From NCBI RefSeq assembly GCF_900107045.1, contig NZ_FNON01000006.1, forward strand, positions 62,001 through 126,000: a stretch of 64,000 nucleotides of DNA, read 5' to 3'. The stretch comes from Amycolatopsis xylanica (GTDB taxonomy: Bacteria > Actinomycetota > Actinomycetes > Mycobacteriales > Pseudonocardiaceae). Shown here piece after piece: positions 37,289 through 45,149 of the stretch. How positions within the stretch are numbered: the first letter of the stretch is position 1; every line of letters starts with the position of its first letter. Below the pieces are notes generated by a model that was not told the DNA's origin, did no database searches, and was given only the letters and a program-made list of their open reading frames with translations. Both the position numbers and the translations under genes were made by a program.

Positions 37289-37316
37289 TGTTTAGCAGGT
37301 ATATGCGCAGCAAACA
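37289..37316. promoter_or_regulatory. Candidate Lrp/AsnC operator
   Basis: TGTTTAGC (37289-37296) and GCAAACA (37310-37316) form an inverted repeat across 28 bp in the divergent intergenic region. An A/T-containing centre and the position just upstream of the regulator start fit an autoregulatory Lrp-type site. Confidence 0.5.
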
Positions 37317-37355
37317 GCGATTGATTGCGGATTAGGTGAGCCTTACCCTTCAGTC

Positions 37356-38207
37356 ATGCAGGTAGCCGTGCCGCAGGACCAGACGCGAGTGCCCACGACC
37401 CGTCGATACCTCATGTGCCCGCCCAGCTTCTTCGCTGTCGAGTACGTCATCAACCCCTGGATGGACCCGTCGCAGCCGGTCAGCGTCGAGCTGGCGGTTC
37501 AGCAGTGGACCGAGCTGCGCGACACCTACCGCCGCCTCGGCCACACCGTCGAGGAGATCGAAGCCCAGCCCGGGCTGCCCGACATGGTTTTCGCCGCCAA
37601 CTCCGGCACGGTCGTCGACGGCCGGGTGCTCGGCTCGCGTTTCCGCGCGCCGCAGCGTGCCGCCGAGGCCGAGCACTTCCGCCGCTGGTTCGTCGAACAC
37701 GGCTACCGCGACATCACCATGCCCGAGAAGATCAACGAAGCCGAAGGTGACTTCGCCTGGACGGGCAAGCTCCTGCTCGCGGGCACCGGCTTCCGCACAG
37801 ACCCGGCCGCGCACGCCGAGGCGCAGGAAGCCCTCGGCGTGCCGGTCGTTTCACTTCGCCTGATCGACCCGAAGTTCTACCACCTGGACACGGCGCTGTT
37901 CGTGCTCTCGGAGGCCACGGACGCGGCGCCCGCGCAGGTCGTCTACTACCCGCAGGCGTTCTCGCCCGGCTCGCAGCGCGTGCTGACCAAGCTGTTCCCG
38001 GACGCCGTGCAGGCGACCGAGGCCGACGCGCTGTGCTTCGGGCTCAACGGTGTCTCGGACGGGCGGAACGTCGTGCTCCCGGTCGAGGCGACCGAGCTCG
38101 GCGCGCGGCTGGCCGAGCGCGGGTACGAGCCCGTCTACGTGGACATTTCCGAGCTTCGCAAGGCCGGTGGCGGCCCGAAGTGCTGCACCATGGAGATCCG
38201 CAAGTAG
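37356..38207 (+). CDS. ddaH: Dimethylargininase / amidinotransferase-fold protein
   Basis: A 283-residue protein of the guanidine-modifying superfamily. MCPPSFFAVEYVINPWM, GLPDMVFAANSG, EGDFAWTG, FYHLDTALFVL (catalytic His region near residue 175) and the C-terminal GGGPKCCTMEI with nucleophile C276 are all present. It would hydrolyse N-omega-methylated arginine to citrulline and methylamine, though arginine or ornithine substrates remain possible. The frequent partner, ornithine aminotransferase (rocD), is not next to it. Divergent from the Lrp-type regulator. Confidence 0.82.
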   Translation: MQVAVPQDQTRVPTTRRYLMCPPSFFAVEYVINPWMDPSQPVSVELAVQQWTELRDTYRRLGHTVEEIEAQPGLPDMVFAANSGTVVDGRVLGSRFRAPQRAAEAEHFRRWFVEHGYRDITMPEKINEAEGDFAWTGKLLLAGTGFRTDPAAHAEAQEALGVPVVSLRLIDPKFYHLDTALFVLSEATDAAPAQVVYYPQAFSPGSQRVLTKLFPDAVQATEADALCFGLNGVSDGRNVVLPVEATELGARLAERGYEPVYVDISELRKAGGGPKCCTMEIRK

Positions 38208-38315
38208 CTGGTCTTTGAAAGTTTTAGTAATTAGCTGGCAAGGCGCCGTAACTGTTCGGCGGTCGAACGCGATTAATCGTGAACTAGTCCGTTCGGCTGG
38301 TCGAGAGAGGTGCGG

Positions 38316-38984
38316 ATGCCAGCTACCGTCGTAAACCTCACCGTGCACGGGATCGGCAGGCCGGAGCGCCCGCTCGATCCCGGCGAGAACGAGAAGTGGG
38401 TGACCGTCGAGCAGTTCGAGCAACTGCTCGACGCGGCGGCCGGGATCGACAACGTCCACCTGACCTTCGACGACGGCAACGCCTCCGACGTCGAGATCGC
38501 GCTGCCCCGGCTGCTCGAGCGCCGCCTCAAGGCCGAGTTCTTCCCGGTCGCCGGCGAGATCGGCGCGCGGGGCCGCATCGACAGGGCAGGTGTGCGCGAA
38601 CTCGTCGCGGCCGGCATGTCGGTCGGCTCGCACGGCTGGTCGCACCGCGACCTGCGCCGCCTCGACGACAAGCACCTCTCGCAGGAGCTGACCGACGCGT
38701 CGAAGTACCTCTCGGAGCTGACCCGCCGCCCGGTCAAGCGCGTCGCGCTGCCGTTCGGCTCGTACGACCGCCGCGTCCTCGACCGCCTCCGCAAGGCGGG
38801 CGCGACCCGCGTCTACACCGGCGACGGCGGTACGGCCCGCGCGTTCACCTGGCTCCAGCCGCGCACGAGCGTCCCGCACGACCTCGACCGTCGGTGGATC
38901 GACGACACCTTCGCGGGCGCACCCGGCCTGTACCGCCAGGCGACCCGCGCGGCCGCGCGCCTGGTCCGCCTCGCCCGCATCTGA
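38316..38984 (+). CDS. Polysaccharide deacetylase (NodB homology domain)
   Basis: A 222-residue carbohydrate esterase 4-type protein. Motif 1 is TFDDGNASD (D52 base, D53 metal ligand), motif 2 is SHGWSH (H106 and H110, metal ligands), and LPFGSYDRRVL is the motif 3 region. There is no signal peptide, so it may act on nucleotide-, lipid- or undecaprenyl-linked sugars in the cytosol rather than on cell wall. GTG 38310 is possible, but GAGAGAGG fits ATG 38316 better. The 108 bp upstream are AT-rich and should hold its promoter. Confidence 0.8.
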   Translation: MPATVVNLTVHGIGRPERPLDPGENEKWVTVEQFEQLLDAAAGIDNVHLTFDDGNASDVEIALPRLLERRLKAEFFPVAGEIGARGRIDRAGVRELVAAGMSVGSHGWSHRDLRRLDDKHLSQELTDASKYLSELTRRPVKRVALPFGSYDRRVLDRLRKAGATRVYTGDGGTARAFTWLQPRTSVPHDLDRRWIDDTFAGAPGLYRQATRAAARLVRLARI

Positions 38985-39002
38985 CCCCGGGGACCGACCA
39001 AA

Positions 39003-39083
39003 CCCCGAAAGTGGCTTTCGTCAGATGCGATCTGACGAAAGTGGCTTTCGGGGTATCGGACCTGACGAAAGCCACTTTCGGGG
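39003..39083. repeat. Three-arm palindromic element downstream of the deacetylase
   Basis: Three copies of one 22-nt arm: 39003-39024, 39032-39053 (inverted) and 39062-39083 (inverted). Arm 1 pairs perfectly with arm 3, and with arm 2 except for a central 3-bp block (TGG against TGG instead of CCA). Two alternative hairpins are therefore possible. Each arm is itself quasi-palindromic (GAAAG-NNN-CTTTC). Confidence 0.7.
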
Positions 39084-39218
39084 CTCTGGGGCATGGGCGA
39101 GGTTTGGGCGGGTTCGGCTCCCGGTGGGCGGGAGGTTACGGAGCGTGGGAAAAAAACAACCCCCATTCGTCGGTTGAATTGACGGACGGTGTGGGTGCAT
39201 TGTGTTCCGCATCACGAA

Positions 39219-39237
39219 GTAAGGAAACCTTCCTAAC
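39219..39237 (+). promoter_or_regulatory. Palindromic operator candidate before the chitosanase gene
   Basis: GTAAGGAA-ACC-TTCCTAAC is a 19-bp near-perfect palindrome (one mismatch) 13 bp before the ATG, overlapping the 5' UTR. It could bind a repressor of this hydrolase gene. No regulator gene is adjacent. Confidence 0.45.
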
Positions 39238-39250
39238 AAAGGGGTGCTTG

Positions 39251-39940
39251 ATGCGGAAGCTGATCCTGCTCGCGTCGATGGCGTTGGCCGCAGGGCTCGC
39301 GCCGGCCGCGATCGCTTCGGCCGCCACCACCGAAAGCGCTTCCGACGTTCAGATCCAGGCGGGCCCCACCGCGCAGCAGTTGCTGGCGAAGGTGGCGAGC
39401 TGCAAGCAGATCTCGAACGGCAAGTACAAGACCGACGACGAGACCGGCAAGACGGTCGCCGTCTGCGACGCGGGCCAGGCCGTGTTCTGGAAGGCCGACA
39501 TGGACATCGACTGCGATGGCCAGGTCACCACGAAGTGCAACAAGAACACCGACCCCTGGTTCCAGCCGGACACCGCCTTCCACCGCTCCGACGGCAAGCC
39601 GCTGGTCGCCGACCAGACCCCGTACATCGTGGTGCCGAGCGTGAGCAGCACCTGGAACTACCAGTCCTCCGGCCTCAAGGGCGCGGGCTCGTGCGCGGTC
39701 ATCTACAACAACAAGGTGCTGTACACGGTCATCGGTGACACCGGCCCGACCGGGATCATCGGCGAGGCCTCGTACGCCACCGCGGTCGGCCTCGGCATCA
39801 ACCCGAACCCGGCCAACGGCGGCACCGACTCCGGCGTCACCTACATCTGCTTCAAGAACTCCAAGGTTTCCCCGATCGAGAGCAAGAGTGCGGCGACCTC
39901 CACCGGCGAGAACCTCGCCACGAAGTTCGTCAACAGCTGA
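39251..39940 (+). CDS. Secreted GH75-type chitosanase
   Basis: A 229-residue protein with a Sec signal peptide (1-24, cleavage near ASA-ATT). The mature part matches glycoside hydrolase family 75, with the signature GDTGPTGIIGEAS. In fungal GH75 chitosanases the catalytic Asp and Glu are nine residues apart; here D163 and E172 have exactly that spacing. Several cysteines fit an exported enzyme. It would cleave chitosan-like partly deacetylated glucosamine polymers outside the cell. The longer open frame upstream is not used: AAAGGGG precedes ATG 39251, which starts the signal peptide. Confidence 0.8.
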   Translation: MRKLILLASMALAAGLAPAAIASAATTESASDVQIQAGPTAQQLLAKVASCKQISNGKYKTDDETGKTVAVCDAGQAVFWKADMDIDCDGQVTTKCNKNTDPWFQPDTAFHRSDGKPLVADQTPYIVVPSVSSTWNYQSSGLKGAGSCAVIYNNKVLYTVIGDTGPTGIIGEASYATAVGLGINPNPANGGTDSGVTYICFKNSKVSPIESKSAATSTGENLATKFVNS

Positions 39941-40069
39941 TCGGGGACGGCTTAGCGGGCTTTGCCCGGCGTGCGGCGCGCCGGGCAAGGCCCGCTTTGT
40001 CTTTGCTTGGCTAGGCGCACGTCCCACCCAGCCTCGCCCGGAAGCGCGGCCTTCGCCCGGCCTGGCCTT

Positions 40070-40215
40070 TGTATGAAGGCTCCCCTCATCCAGCTTCGCG
40101 TATGAAGGGAGCCTTCATCCAGCTATTCGTGATGAAGGGAGCCTTCATACAGCTCGCTTTGGATGAGGGGAGCCTTCATACAGCCTGAGCTGGGTGAGGG
40201 AGGCCTTCACCCAGC
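40070..40215. repeat. Five-unit ~30-bp palindromic array
   Basis: Units begin near 40072, 40101, 40131, 40162 and 40193. Units 2-5 carry the core AAGGGAGCCTT or a variant flanked by ATGA/TCAT; unit 1 is inverted. Unit 1 (40070-40091) is a perfect 22-nt reverse complement of unit 4 (40161-40182). Units 2 and 3 pair with only the central 3 bp mismatched, so the array can fold as a hairpin inside a hairpin. Confidence 0.7.
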
Positions 40216-40262
40216 TCGCTGGACACCTTGCCCGTTCACCCGCGACACCCGCGACCCGCCTA

Positions 40263-40298
40263 CCCAGGCGGGATAAAGCCCGCTTTATCCCGCCTGGG
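40263..40298. terminator. Perfect 17-bp inverted repeat
   Basis: Arms 40263-40279 and 40282-40298 (CCCAGGCGGGATAAAGC and complement) with a 2-nt loop. A strong hairpin between convergent genes, without a U-tract. Confidence 0.55.
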
Positions 40299-40306
40299 GC
40301 AAAGGG

Positions 40307-40649
40307 GTCGTGAGCGTTGCGGGCGGTTCTATTTGGGCGGAAGGTCAAACGTGGCGTGTCTGGTTTGCTCGGCCGCGGCCGGGGTGGCTGTGTGAGAAAT
40401 GCGTCGTTGAACGACGCAAAACCCGCACAGTCAACCCGCTTGACCGCCCAGGCCCAGGTATGGGCTGACGGAGTTGCTTTTGGGCCATCAGGTGTCCCAA
40501 AAGCAACTCCGTCGGGCCTGCGGCCGCTGATTCTCAGCAAGGCCGAGACGACTCGCGGCCTGCAACGCCGGAGTCGCACCTACGCGACGCTCAGGCCCAC
40601 CACGCCAACTTTGGCGTGTCCGCTCAATAACGGCCTAAACACTCACGAC
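40307..40649. repeat. Split CGTGAG/CTCACG element bracketing ~300 bp
   Basis: The left half (40307-40328) is identical over 22 nt to the left arm at 20469-20490. The right half (40632-40649) ends in CTAAACACTCACGAC, complementary to the left arm at 52449. In other copies the halves are adjacent; here they are 303 bp apart, with GTCGTGAG/CTCACGAC at the outer ends like short terminal inverted repeats. No transposase is encoded between them. Confidence 0.45.
40467..40513. repeat. Perfect 18-bp inverted repeat
   Basis: Arms 40467-40484 and 40496-40513 (GACGGAGTTGCTTTTGGG and complement), loop of 11 nt. A hairpin of this length without mismatch suggests recent formation or active maintenance. 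Confidence 0.6.
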
Positions 40650-40789
40650 TCACTTAGCCCCGGTGAGGGAGGCCCTCACCGCACAGCGCACCCAAGCCCG
40701 GGCGCCCTCATCGAGCTTGGCCGAGAAAGCTCGCACCGGCCCAGAACACGCCACGTTGGGGGTTGCCACCCAGGAACCGGCCGCGGCAC

Positions 40790-42118
40790 TCACGAGCCTT
40801 TGAGCTTGTAGACGTGGTAGGTCGACTCGGCCGCGAAGGTGTCCACGAGCTTGCCCGCATCGACGGGCACCGTCCGGTCTTCGAACAGGACCTCCGCCTG
40901 CGTCGCCTGCATGCCCGAGGGCAGCGTCAGCGTGTGCGGGCCGGGCGCGCTGCCGCGGGCGTTCATCGCGAAGATGTAGTAAGCCCCGTCCAGCGACTTG
41001 AACATCGTGTCGAGATCGGGCGAGAACTGGTACTTGATGGACTGCGTGTTCAGCACCGGCGCCAGCGACTTCACGCGGCGATTGATCTCGATGACCGCGG
41101 GCCGGATCTGGGCGCCGCACGCGTCGCGGAGTACGTGCTGGCTGATGCACGGGCCGCCGAAGTTGTGGTTGAAGTAGATGACGCCCCGCGCCTCGTGGAT
41201 GAGCGAGTTCATTACCGCTCCCGACAGCTGGTCGGGCGCGATCGGGACCGAGAACTGGGCGAACGGGAGGCCGGTCTCGATGAACGCGTAGATCGGCTGG
41301 AGCTTGCCGTCCATCGCGTCGAGGCCGCGGATGCGGTCCATCGTGAAGCCGTACGAGGCGGAGCGCTGGCAGACTTCCACTGGTGTGTGGGACTTTTCGC
41401 ACATGCCGGGGTCGGTGTACCAGTATGTGTCCATTGAGGACACATCGGTGTAGTCGAGGAACCTGGCGGCCAGCGGGTCCTTGATGAAGAACTCCATGCC
41501 GAAGCCGAAGTTCGCGTAGCGCACCCGGCCGTCGTTCTGGGGTAGGCGGTCGCGCAACGTCTTCAGGACCGTGTACCCGCACAAAGCCTGCTCGGGCACG
41601 CAGATCGGGCCCTCGCTGGGGAAGTTGCCGGTCCAGGGCGCGTCACCCTCATGACCCCAGAGATCGACCTCGTCCGTCAACAGCCAGCCGACCGTTTCCG
41701 GGCCGTAGCCTTTGAGCTGGGTGCTCGGCATCGCGAACATCCCGGCGTCGCGGACCAAAGAGATGTCACTGGACGCCGTGAGCTCGAAGTAGGTGTTGAG
41801 GCCCGCTTCCTTGTCGAGCGCGGTGTCGGCGGGAGTGGTCACCGCCTCGTACCAGACGCCGATCGGGAAGAAGTTCGGGTCGGTCCAGCCCGCGCTGACC
41901 ATCGCCGGGAAGGCCTTGTAGAAATCCGGGCCTGCCCAAGGGACCCGGGGGAGCGAGCCCGGGGCGACCACGGAGCTGGTGGCCGGGCCCGACGGCGTGG
42001 TGGCTGTGCCGGTGAGACTGTCGGACCGGTACATCACGAAGGTCGCCGCGAGCACGGCGACGGTCACGAACACGGCCAGCACGTGGTGACGCTGCCACCC
42101 TCCCCCTGATGCCCTCAT
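40790..42118 (-). CDS. Exported glycoside hydrolase-like protein (TIM-barrel type)
   Basis: A 442-residue protein. An N-terminal signal anchor (about 9-30, HHVLAVFVTVAVLAATFVM) precedes a Ser/Thr/Pro linker and a ~390-residue extracellular domain. FFPIGVWYEAV, GLNTYFELT, GWLLTDEVDLWG, SSMDTYWY and YAFIETGLPF resemble the strand ends of an (alpha/beta)8 glycosidase, with E in LLTDEVD and E in FIETG as possible catalytic acids. No CAZy family is claimed. The longer frame to 42385 is rejected because ATG 42118 overlaps the upstream stop (ATGA). Last gene of a three-gene minus-strand operon. Confidence 0.6.
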   Translation of the reverse strand: MRASGGGWQRHHVLAVFVTVAVLAATFVMYRSDSLTGTATTPSGPATSSVVAPGSLPRVPWAGPDFYKAFPAMVSAGWTDPNFFPIGVWYEAVTTPADTALDKEAGLNTYFELTASSDISLVRDAGMFAMPSTQLKGYGPETVGWLLTDEVDLWGHEGDAPWTGNFPSEGPICVPEQALCGYTVLKTLRDRLPQNDGRVRYANFGFGMEFFIKDPLAARFLDYTDVSSMDTYWYTDPGMCEKSHTPVEVCQRSASYGFTMDRIRGLDAMDGKLQPIYAFIETGLPFAQFSVPIAPDQLSGAVMNSLIHEARGVIYFNHNFGGPCISQHVLRDACGAQIRPAVIEINRRVKSLAPVLNTQSIKYQFSPDLDTMFKSLDGAYYIFAMNARGSAPGPHTLTLPSGMQATQAEVLFEDRTVPVDAGKLVDTFAAESTYHVYKLKGS

Positions 42119-44184
42119 GCGTGGTCGGTGGCCTCCGCCAAGTGCATGAGCTCCGCCGCCTGCGACCGCCACGAGAAGCCGCGGACGGAATCCCGCAGCC
42201 GCTCCGGCGTCTGCAAGCCACCCTCGGCGAGGCTGGTGTGGATCGCGTCGACGAACGTCCCATGATCGGTCGCCACCCGCACTCTGTCCGTATAGGACTC
42301 GAGCTGGGCGAAGCCGGTACTGACGACGGGAAGCCCGAGCGCCAGGTACTCCTTCAGCTTGATCGGGTTGGAATGTTGTATCCATTCATTGTCCAACCAG
42401 GGCATGATCGCCACGTCGAATCCGGAACCGTAGTCTGGAATCGTCGCGTAGGACCGGAACCCCAGCCAGTACACGTTCGGGTGTTTATCGAATCGTTCCA
42501 TCGCGTGCGTGGAGTCGCCGATCAGCACCAAAGAGGCGTCCGGCAGTTCCGCGGCGATGCGCTCCAGCAGGTCGAAGTCGACGAGGAAGTCGTCGAGCGC
42601 GCCGAAGAAACCGATACGCGGCCCCGGAATGGAGGCCAGATCCTCCGGCAATTCCGTGCGGGGACGGAAATGGTCGATATCCACGCCGTGATCGAGGAAA
42701 TGCGCGCGGTCACCGGTGTGGTCGTGTTCCGAGTCGAGCAGGACGTTGCTGACATAGGTGACGACATCGGCGTTGCCGAGCAGCCCGCGTTCGAGTTCTT
42801 CGATGACCTCGCGGTCGGCCTCCGGGAAATCGGCGTGCCGGTCGGACCGGTTGAACACCAGCGAATGCCGTTTCATCGGGCGGACGACGTCCCACGCGGT
42901 CGGGATGGTCACCATGATCACCGGATCGGACAGCCGCAGCGCCGCGGCCACCACGCGCACCTGCGCGCGGATCAGGACGGCGTTGACCTTGCGCAGGAAC
43001 GGCGAGCCGTAGAACGGCAGCGGCAGCGGCGACATCACGTGGAAGTTCGGCAGCTCCGGCAGCGGCTTGCGCACCAGCATCGCCACGCTGCGGAGCTTGC
43101 GCAGGATCCGCCTGGTCACCTGGGTGCTGCGGCCCGGCGTCGGCATCCGCATGCCGATGCTGTTGATCACCAGCACCCGCCGCTTCTCGGCGATCGAGCG
43201 CATCAGCTGGAAGTCGGAGTGCGCCTGGTTGTGATACCACCAGTCCTGCGCCGAAAAGCAGATGTACCCGCGCTCGGCGGTCTGCTCCGGCCACCGCCGC
43301 ATCGGCAGCAGCTGTCGCAGCGCGAGCCGGTGTTTGGCGCCGCCGTCACGCCCGCGCACGACCGCGCGCAGCAGCTCGTTCGCGAACACGGCGAACCACA
43401 TGGCGACGGCCGCGGGCAGCCCGTCGCGCTCGCGCCGCAGGCGCACGCGGTTGGTCGCCGACAGCGCCCACAGCGTCGGCGACGTCGACTGCTCGCCACC
43501 GATGTGCACGGCGACCGCCGCGGGCTCGTTGCGCACGGCGAAACCGTGGTCGCCCGCGCGCAGGTGGTAGTCGGTCTCCTCGGAGTAGAGGAAGTAGCGC
43601 TCCTCCAGCATGCCGATGGCCGCGCGGCACTCGGCCGAGATGAGCCAGGCCGCGCCGGTCGCCCAGTCGACAGTGCCCGAGCGTTGGTAACGCGATTTGT
43701 CGACGATCAGCTCGCCGAGCGGGGCGATCCGGCCGGAACGGGTACCGCCGAGCAGGGTCTCGCCGAGCGCGCGCAACGTCGTCGGACGCCTGCGCAGTGA
43801 CAACTGGGTTTCGCCCGCTTCGTCGACCAGCAGCGGGACCGCGATGCCGGTGCCCGGCGTCGCCAGCCGGTCCCGCAACGCCTTGACCGAGCCAGGACGC
43901 AGCCGGACGTCGGGATTGAGCACGAGCACGTCGTGCCCCTCGGCGGCGGCGAACCCCGCGTTGACGCCCGCGCCGAAGCCGCCGTTCGAGCGCAGCGCGA
44001 TGATCTGGGCGAGCGGCGCGGTGGCGGCGACGAGTTCGAGCGTCCGGTCCGTGGAGGCGTTGTCCGCCACGATGATCCGAGCCGAGTCGTCGTCGCCGAG
44101 CTCGGTCAGCACCGACCGCAGGCAGTCTTCGATGATCGCTTCGCTGTGATACGTCACGATCACGACGGCGAGCGGAGTGGCCAT
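42115..44184 (-). CDS. Two-domain glycosyltransferase (GT2 fused to GT4-like)
   Basis: A 689-residue protein. Residues 1-300 form a GT-A family 2 domain: LAVVIVTYHSEAIIEDCLRS, VADNASTDRTLELV, and DVLVLNPDVRLRPGSVKAL in place of a classic DXD, as in rhamnosyltransferases. Residues 320-689 form a GT-B domain (YICFSAQDWWYHNQAHSDF...GPRIGFFGALDDFLVDFDLL, then VYWLGFRSYATIPDYGSGFDVAIMPW). Two transferase domains suggest addition of two sugars in sequence to one lipid-linked intermediate. Overlaps the hydrolase-like gene by 4 bp and lies 6 bp after the WecG-type gene. Confidence 0.8.
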   Translation of the reverse strand: MATPLAVVIVTYHSEAIIEDCLRSVLTELGDDDSARIIVADNASTDRTLELVAATAPLAQIIALRSNGGFGAGVNAGFAAAEGHDVLVLNPDVRLRPGSVKALRDRLATPGTGIAVPLLVDEAGETQLSLRRRPTTLRALGETLLGGTRSGRIAPLGELIVDKSRYQRSGTVDWATGAAWLISAECRAAIGMLEERYFLYSEETDYHLRAGDHGFAVRNEPAAVAVHIGGEQSTSPTLWALSATNRVRLRRERDGLPAAVAMWFAVFANELLRAVVRGRDGGAKHRLALRQLLPMRRWPEQTAERGYICFSAQDWWYHNQAHSDFQLMRSIAEKRRVLVINSIGMRMPTPGRSTQVTRRILRKLRSVAMLVRKPLPELPNFHVMSPLPLPFYGSPFLRKVNAVLIRAQVRVVAAALRLSDPVIMVTIPTAWDVVRPMKRHSLVFNRSDRHADFPEADREVIEELERGLLGNADVVTYVSNVLLDSEHDHTGDRAHFLDHGVDIDHFRPRTELPEDLASIPGPRIGFFGALDDFLVDFDLLERIAAELPDASLVLIGDSTHAMERFDKHPNVYWLGFRSYATIPDYGSGFDVAIMPWLDNEWIQHSNPIKLKEYLALGLPVVSTGFAQLESYTDRVRVATDHGTFVDAIHTSLAEGGLQTPERLRDSVRGFSWRSQAAELMHLAEATDHA

Positions 44185-44190
44185 GGTCGA

Positions 44191-45003
44191 TCAAACCCCC
44201 GGTTTGGACGAGATCCGCCGCCGGACGGCGCCGGCGAGCAGGCGCAGCGCGAACGGCGCGTCTTCGAGCAGGTATCGGCGCGCGAGCCGCTTGGGCTCCA
44301 GCGCGAGGCGGTGCAGCCACTCGGCGCCCATGCGCTGCATGGCCGATGGCGCACGGGTGAACTCACCGGCCGCCATCGGGATGCCCGCGCCGCAGCCGAT
44401 GTACCAGCTGTCGGGAAGCGCGGCGCGCAGTGCCTTGATGGTGTGCTCCTGCTTGGGGAAGCCCAGTCCGACGAGCACGAGGTCGGGTTTCGCTTCGACG
44501 ACCAGCTCGGCCACGGCCGCGAGGCCGCCGGGAGTCTTCTCGAAGCCGAACTCCGGTGACTGCGTGCCAGCGACGATCAGGCCTTCGTAGCGCTCGGTGA
44601 GCGCCTTCGCCGCGGCTTCGGGGACGCCGGGCTGGCCGCCGAGCAGATAAATCGACCGGCCCTCGCGGGCGGCGGCCTCGGCGAGCGAGAACACCAGCGA
44701 AGCGCCGGTGACGCGTTCCGGCAGCGGCTCACCGGCGATCCGGCCCGCCCACACGACGGGCATGCCGTCGGCGACCACGACGTCGGCCTCGGCGACGAGC
44801 TCGGCGAGCCGCCGGTCACGGGTCGCGGCCCTGACAATGTCCACATTGGCCGTGACGATCCAGCCGCCCTTGCGCACTCGCCAGGACTGTTCCACCATTC
44901 GGACCAGTTCGGCCTCACGCAAGGAAAAGATGTCGACCGCACCCACACGCACGGTGCGTCTCGGTCTGAGTGGGTCCAATCGGGTGGCTGGCTCGGTACT
45001 CAT
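44191..45003 (-). CDS. WecG/TagA/CpsF-family glycosyltransferase
   Basis: A 270-residue GT26 protein. The signature runs through WIVTANVDIVRAATRD, ADVVVADGMPVVWAGR, LPERVTGASLVFSL, YLLGGQPGVPEAAAK and VLVGLGFPKQEHTI. Family members add the second sugar (ManNAc or ManNAcA) to an undecaprenyl-PP-linked GlcNAc, a step in wall teichoic acid and enterobacterial antigen synthesis. It is peripheral, with a basic C-terminus that could dock on the membrane. The frame is open to 45372, but ATG 45003 with GAGG upstream is the likely start. First gene of its operon. Confidence 0.85.
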   Translation of the reverse strand: MSTEPATRLDPLRPRRTVRVGAVDIFSLREAELVRMVEQSWRVRKGGWIVTANVDIVRAATRDRRLAELVAEADVVVADGMPVVWAGRIAGEPLPERVTGASLVFSLAEAAAREGRSIYLLGGQPGVPEAAAKALTERYEGLIVAGTQSPEFGFEKTPGGLAAVAELVVEAKPDLVLVGLGFPKQEHTIKALRAALPDSWYIGCGAGIPMAAGEFTRAPSAMQRMGAEWLHRLALEPKRLARRYLLEDAPFALRLLAGAVRRRISSKPGV

Positions 45004-45097
45004 CTGGGCTATACCTCGGCAAGCGGGGAGGAGGAGCACCGGGTTCGCTGGGGTGCCAGCGCGGTGGCGAACCATGCCGTTCGCGATCGAAGAGTCG

Positions 45098-45126
45098 GTA
45101 ATGGGACAGGATTCGTTACAGGGCAA
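45098..45126 (-). promoter_or_regulatory. Candidate promoter for the wecG-type operon
   Basis: On the minus strand, TTGCCC (complement of 45121-45126) and CATTAC (complement of 45098-45103) are 17 bp apart, the expected -35/-10 spacing. They lie about 95 bp upstream of the ATG in a locally AT-richer stretch. Support is by pattern only. Confidence 0.3.
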
Positions 45127-45149
45127 CAATTTACGTGCCATTAATGAAT

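Larger units (their letters stand above)
39941..40789. other. 849-bp gene-free, palindrome-rich region
   Basis: Lies between the convergent chitosanase and hydrolase-like genes. No frame shows convincing coding character. It contains a 5-unit hairpin array (40070-40215), perfect palindromes at 40263-40298, 40400-40418, 40467-40513 and 40601-40618, and two separated halves of the CGTGAG/CTCACG element (40307-40328 and 40632-40649). Confidence 0.75.

Noticed and set aside
40070..40215. CRISPR array
   Set aside because: The ~30-bp units are contiguous palindromes without unique spacers, and no cas genes are nearby.
40145..40579. 144-codon minus-strand ORF in the palindrome-rich gap
   Set aside because: It reads through several inverted repeats and has an erratic composition (RPRPSKPDTP), without codon bias like its neighbours.
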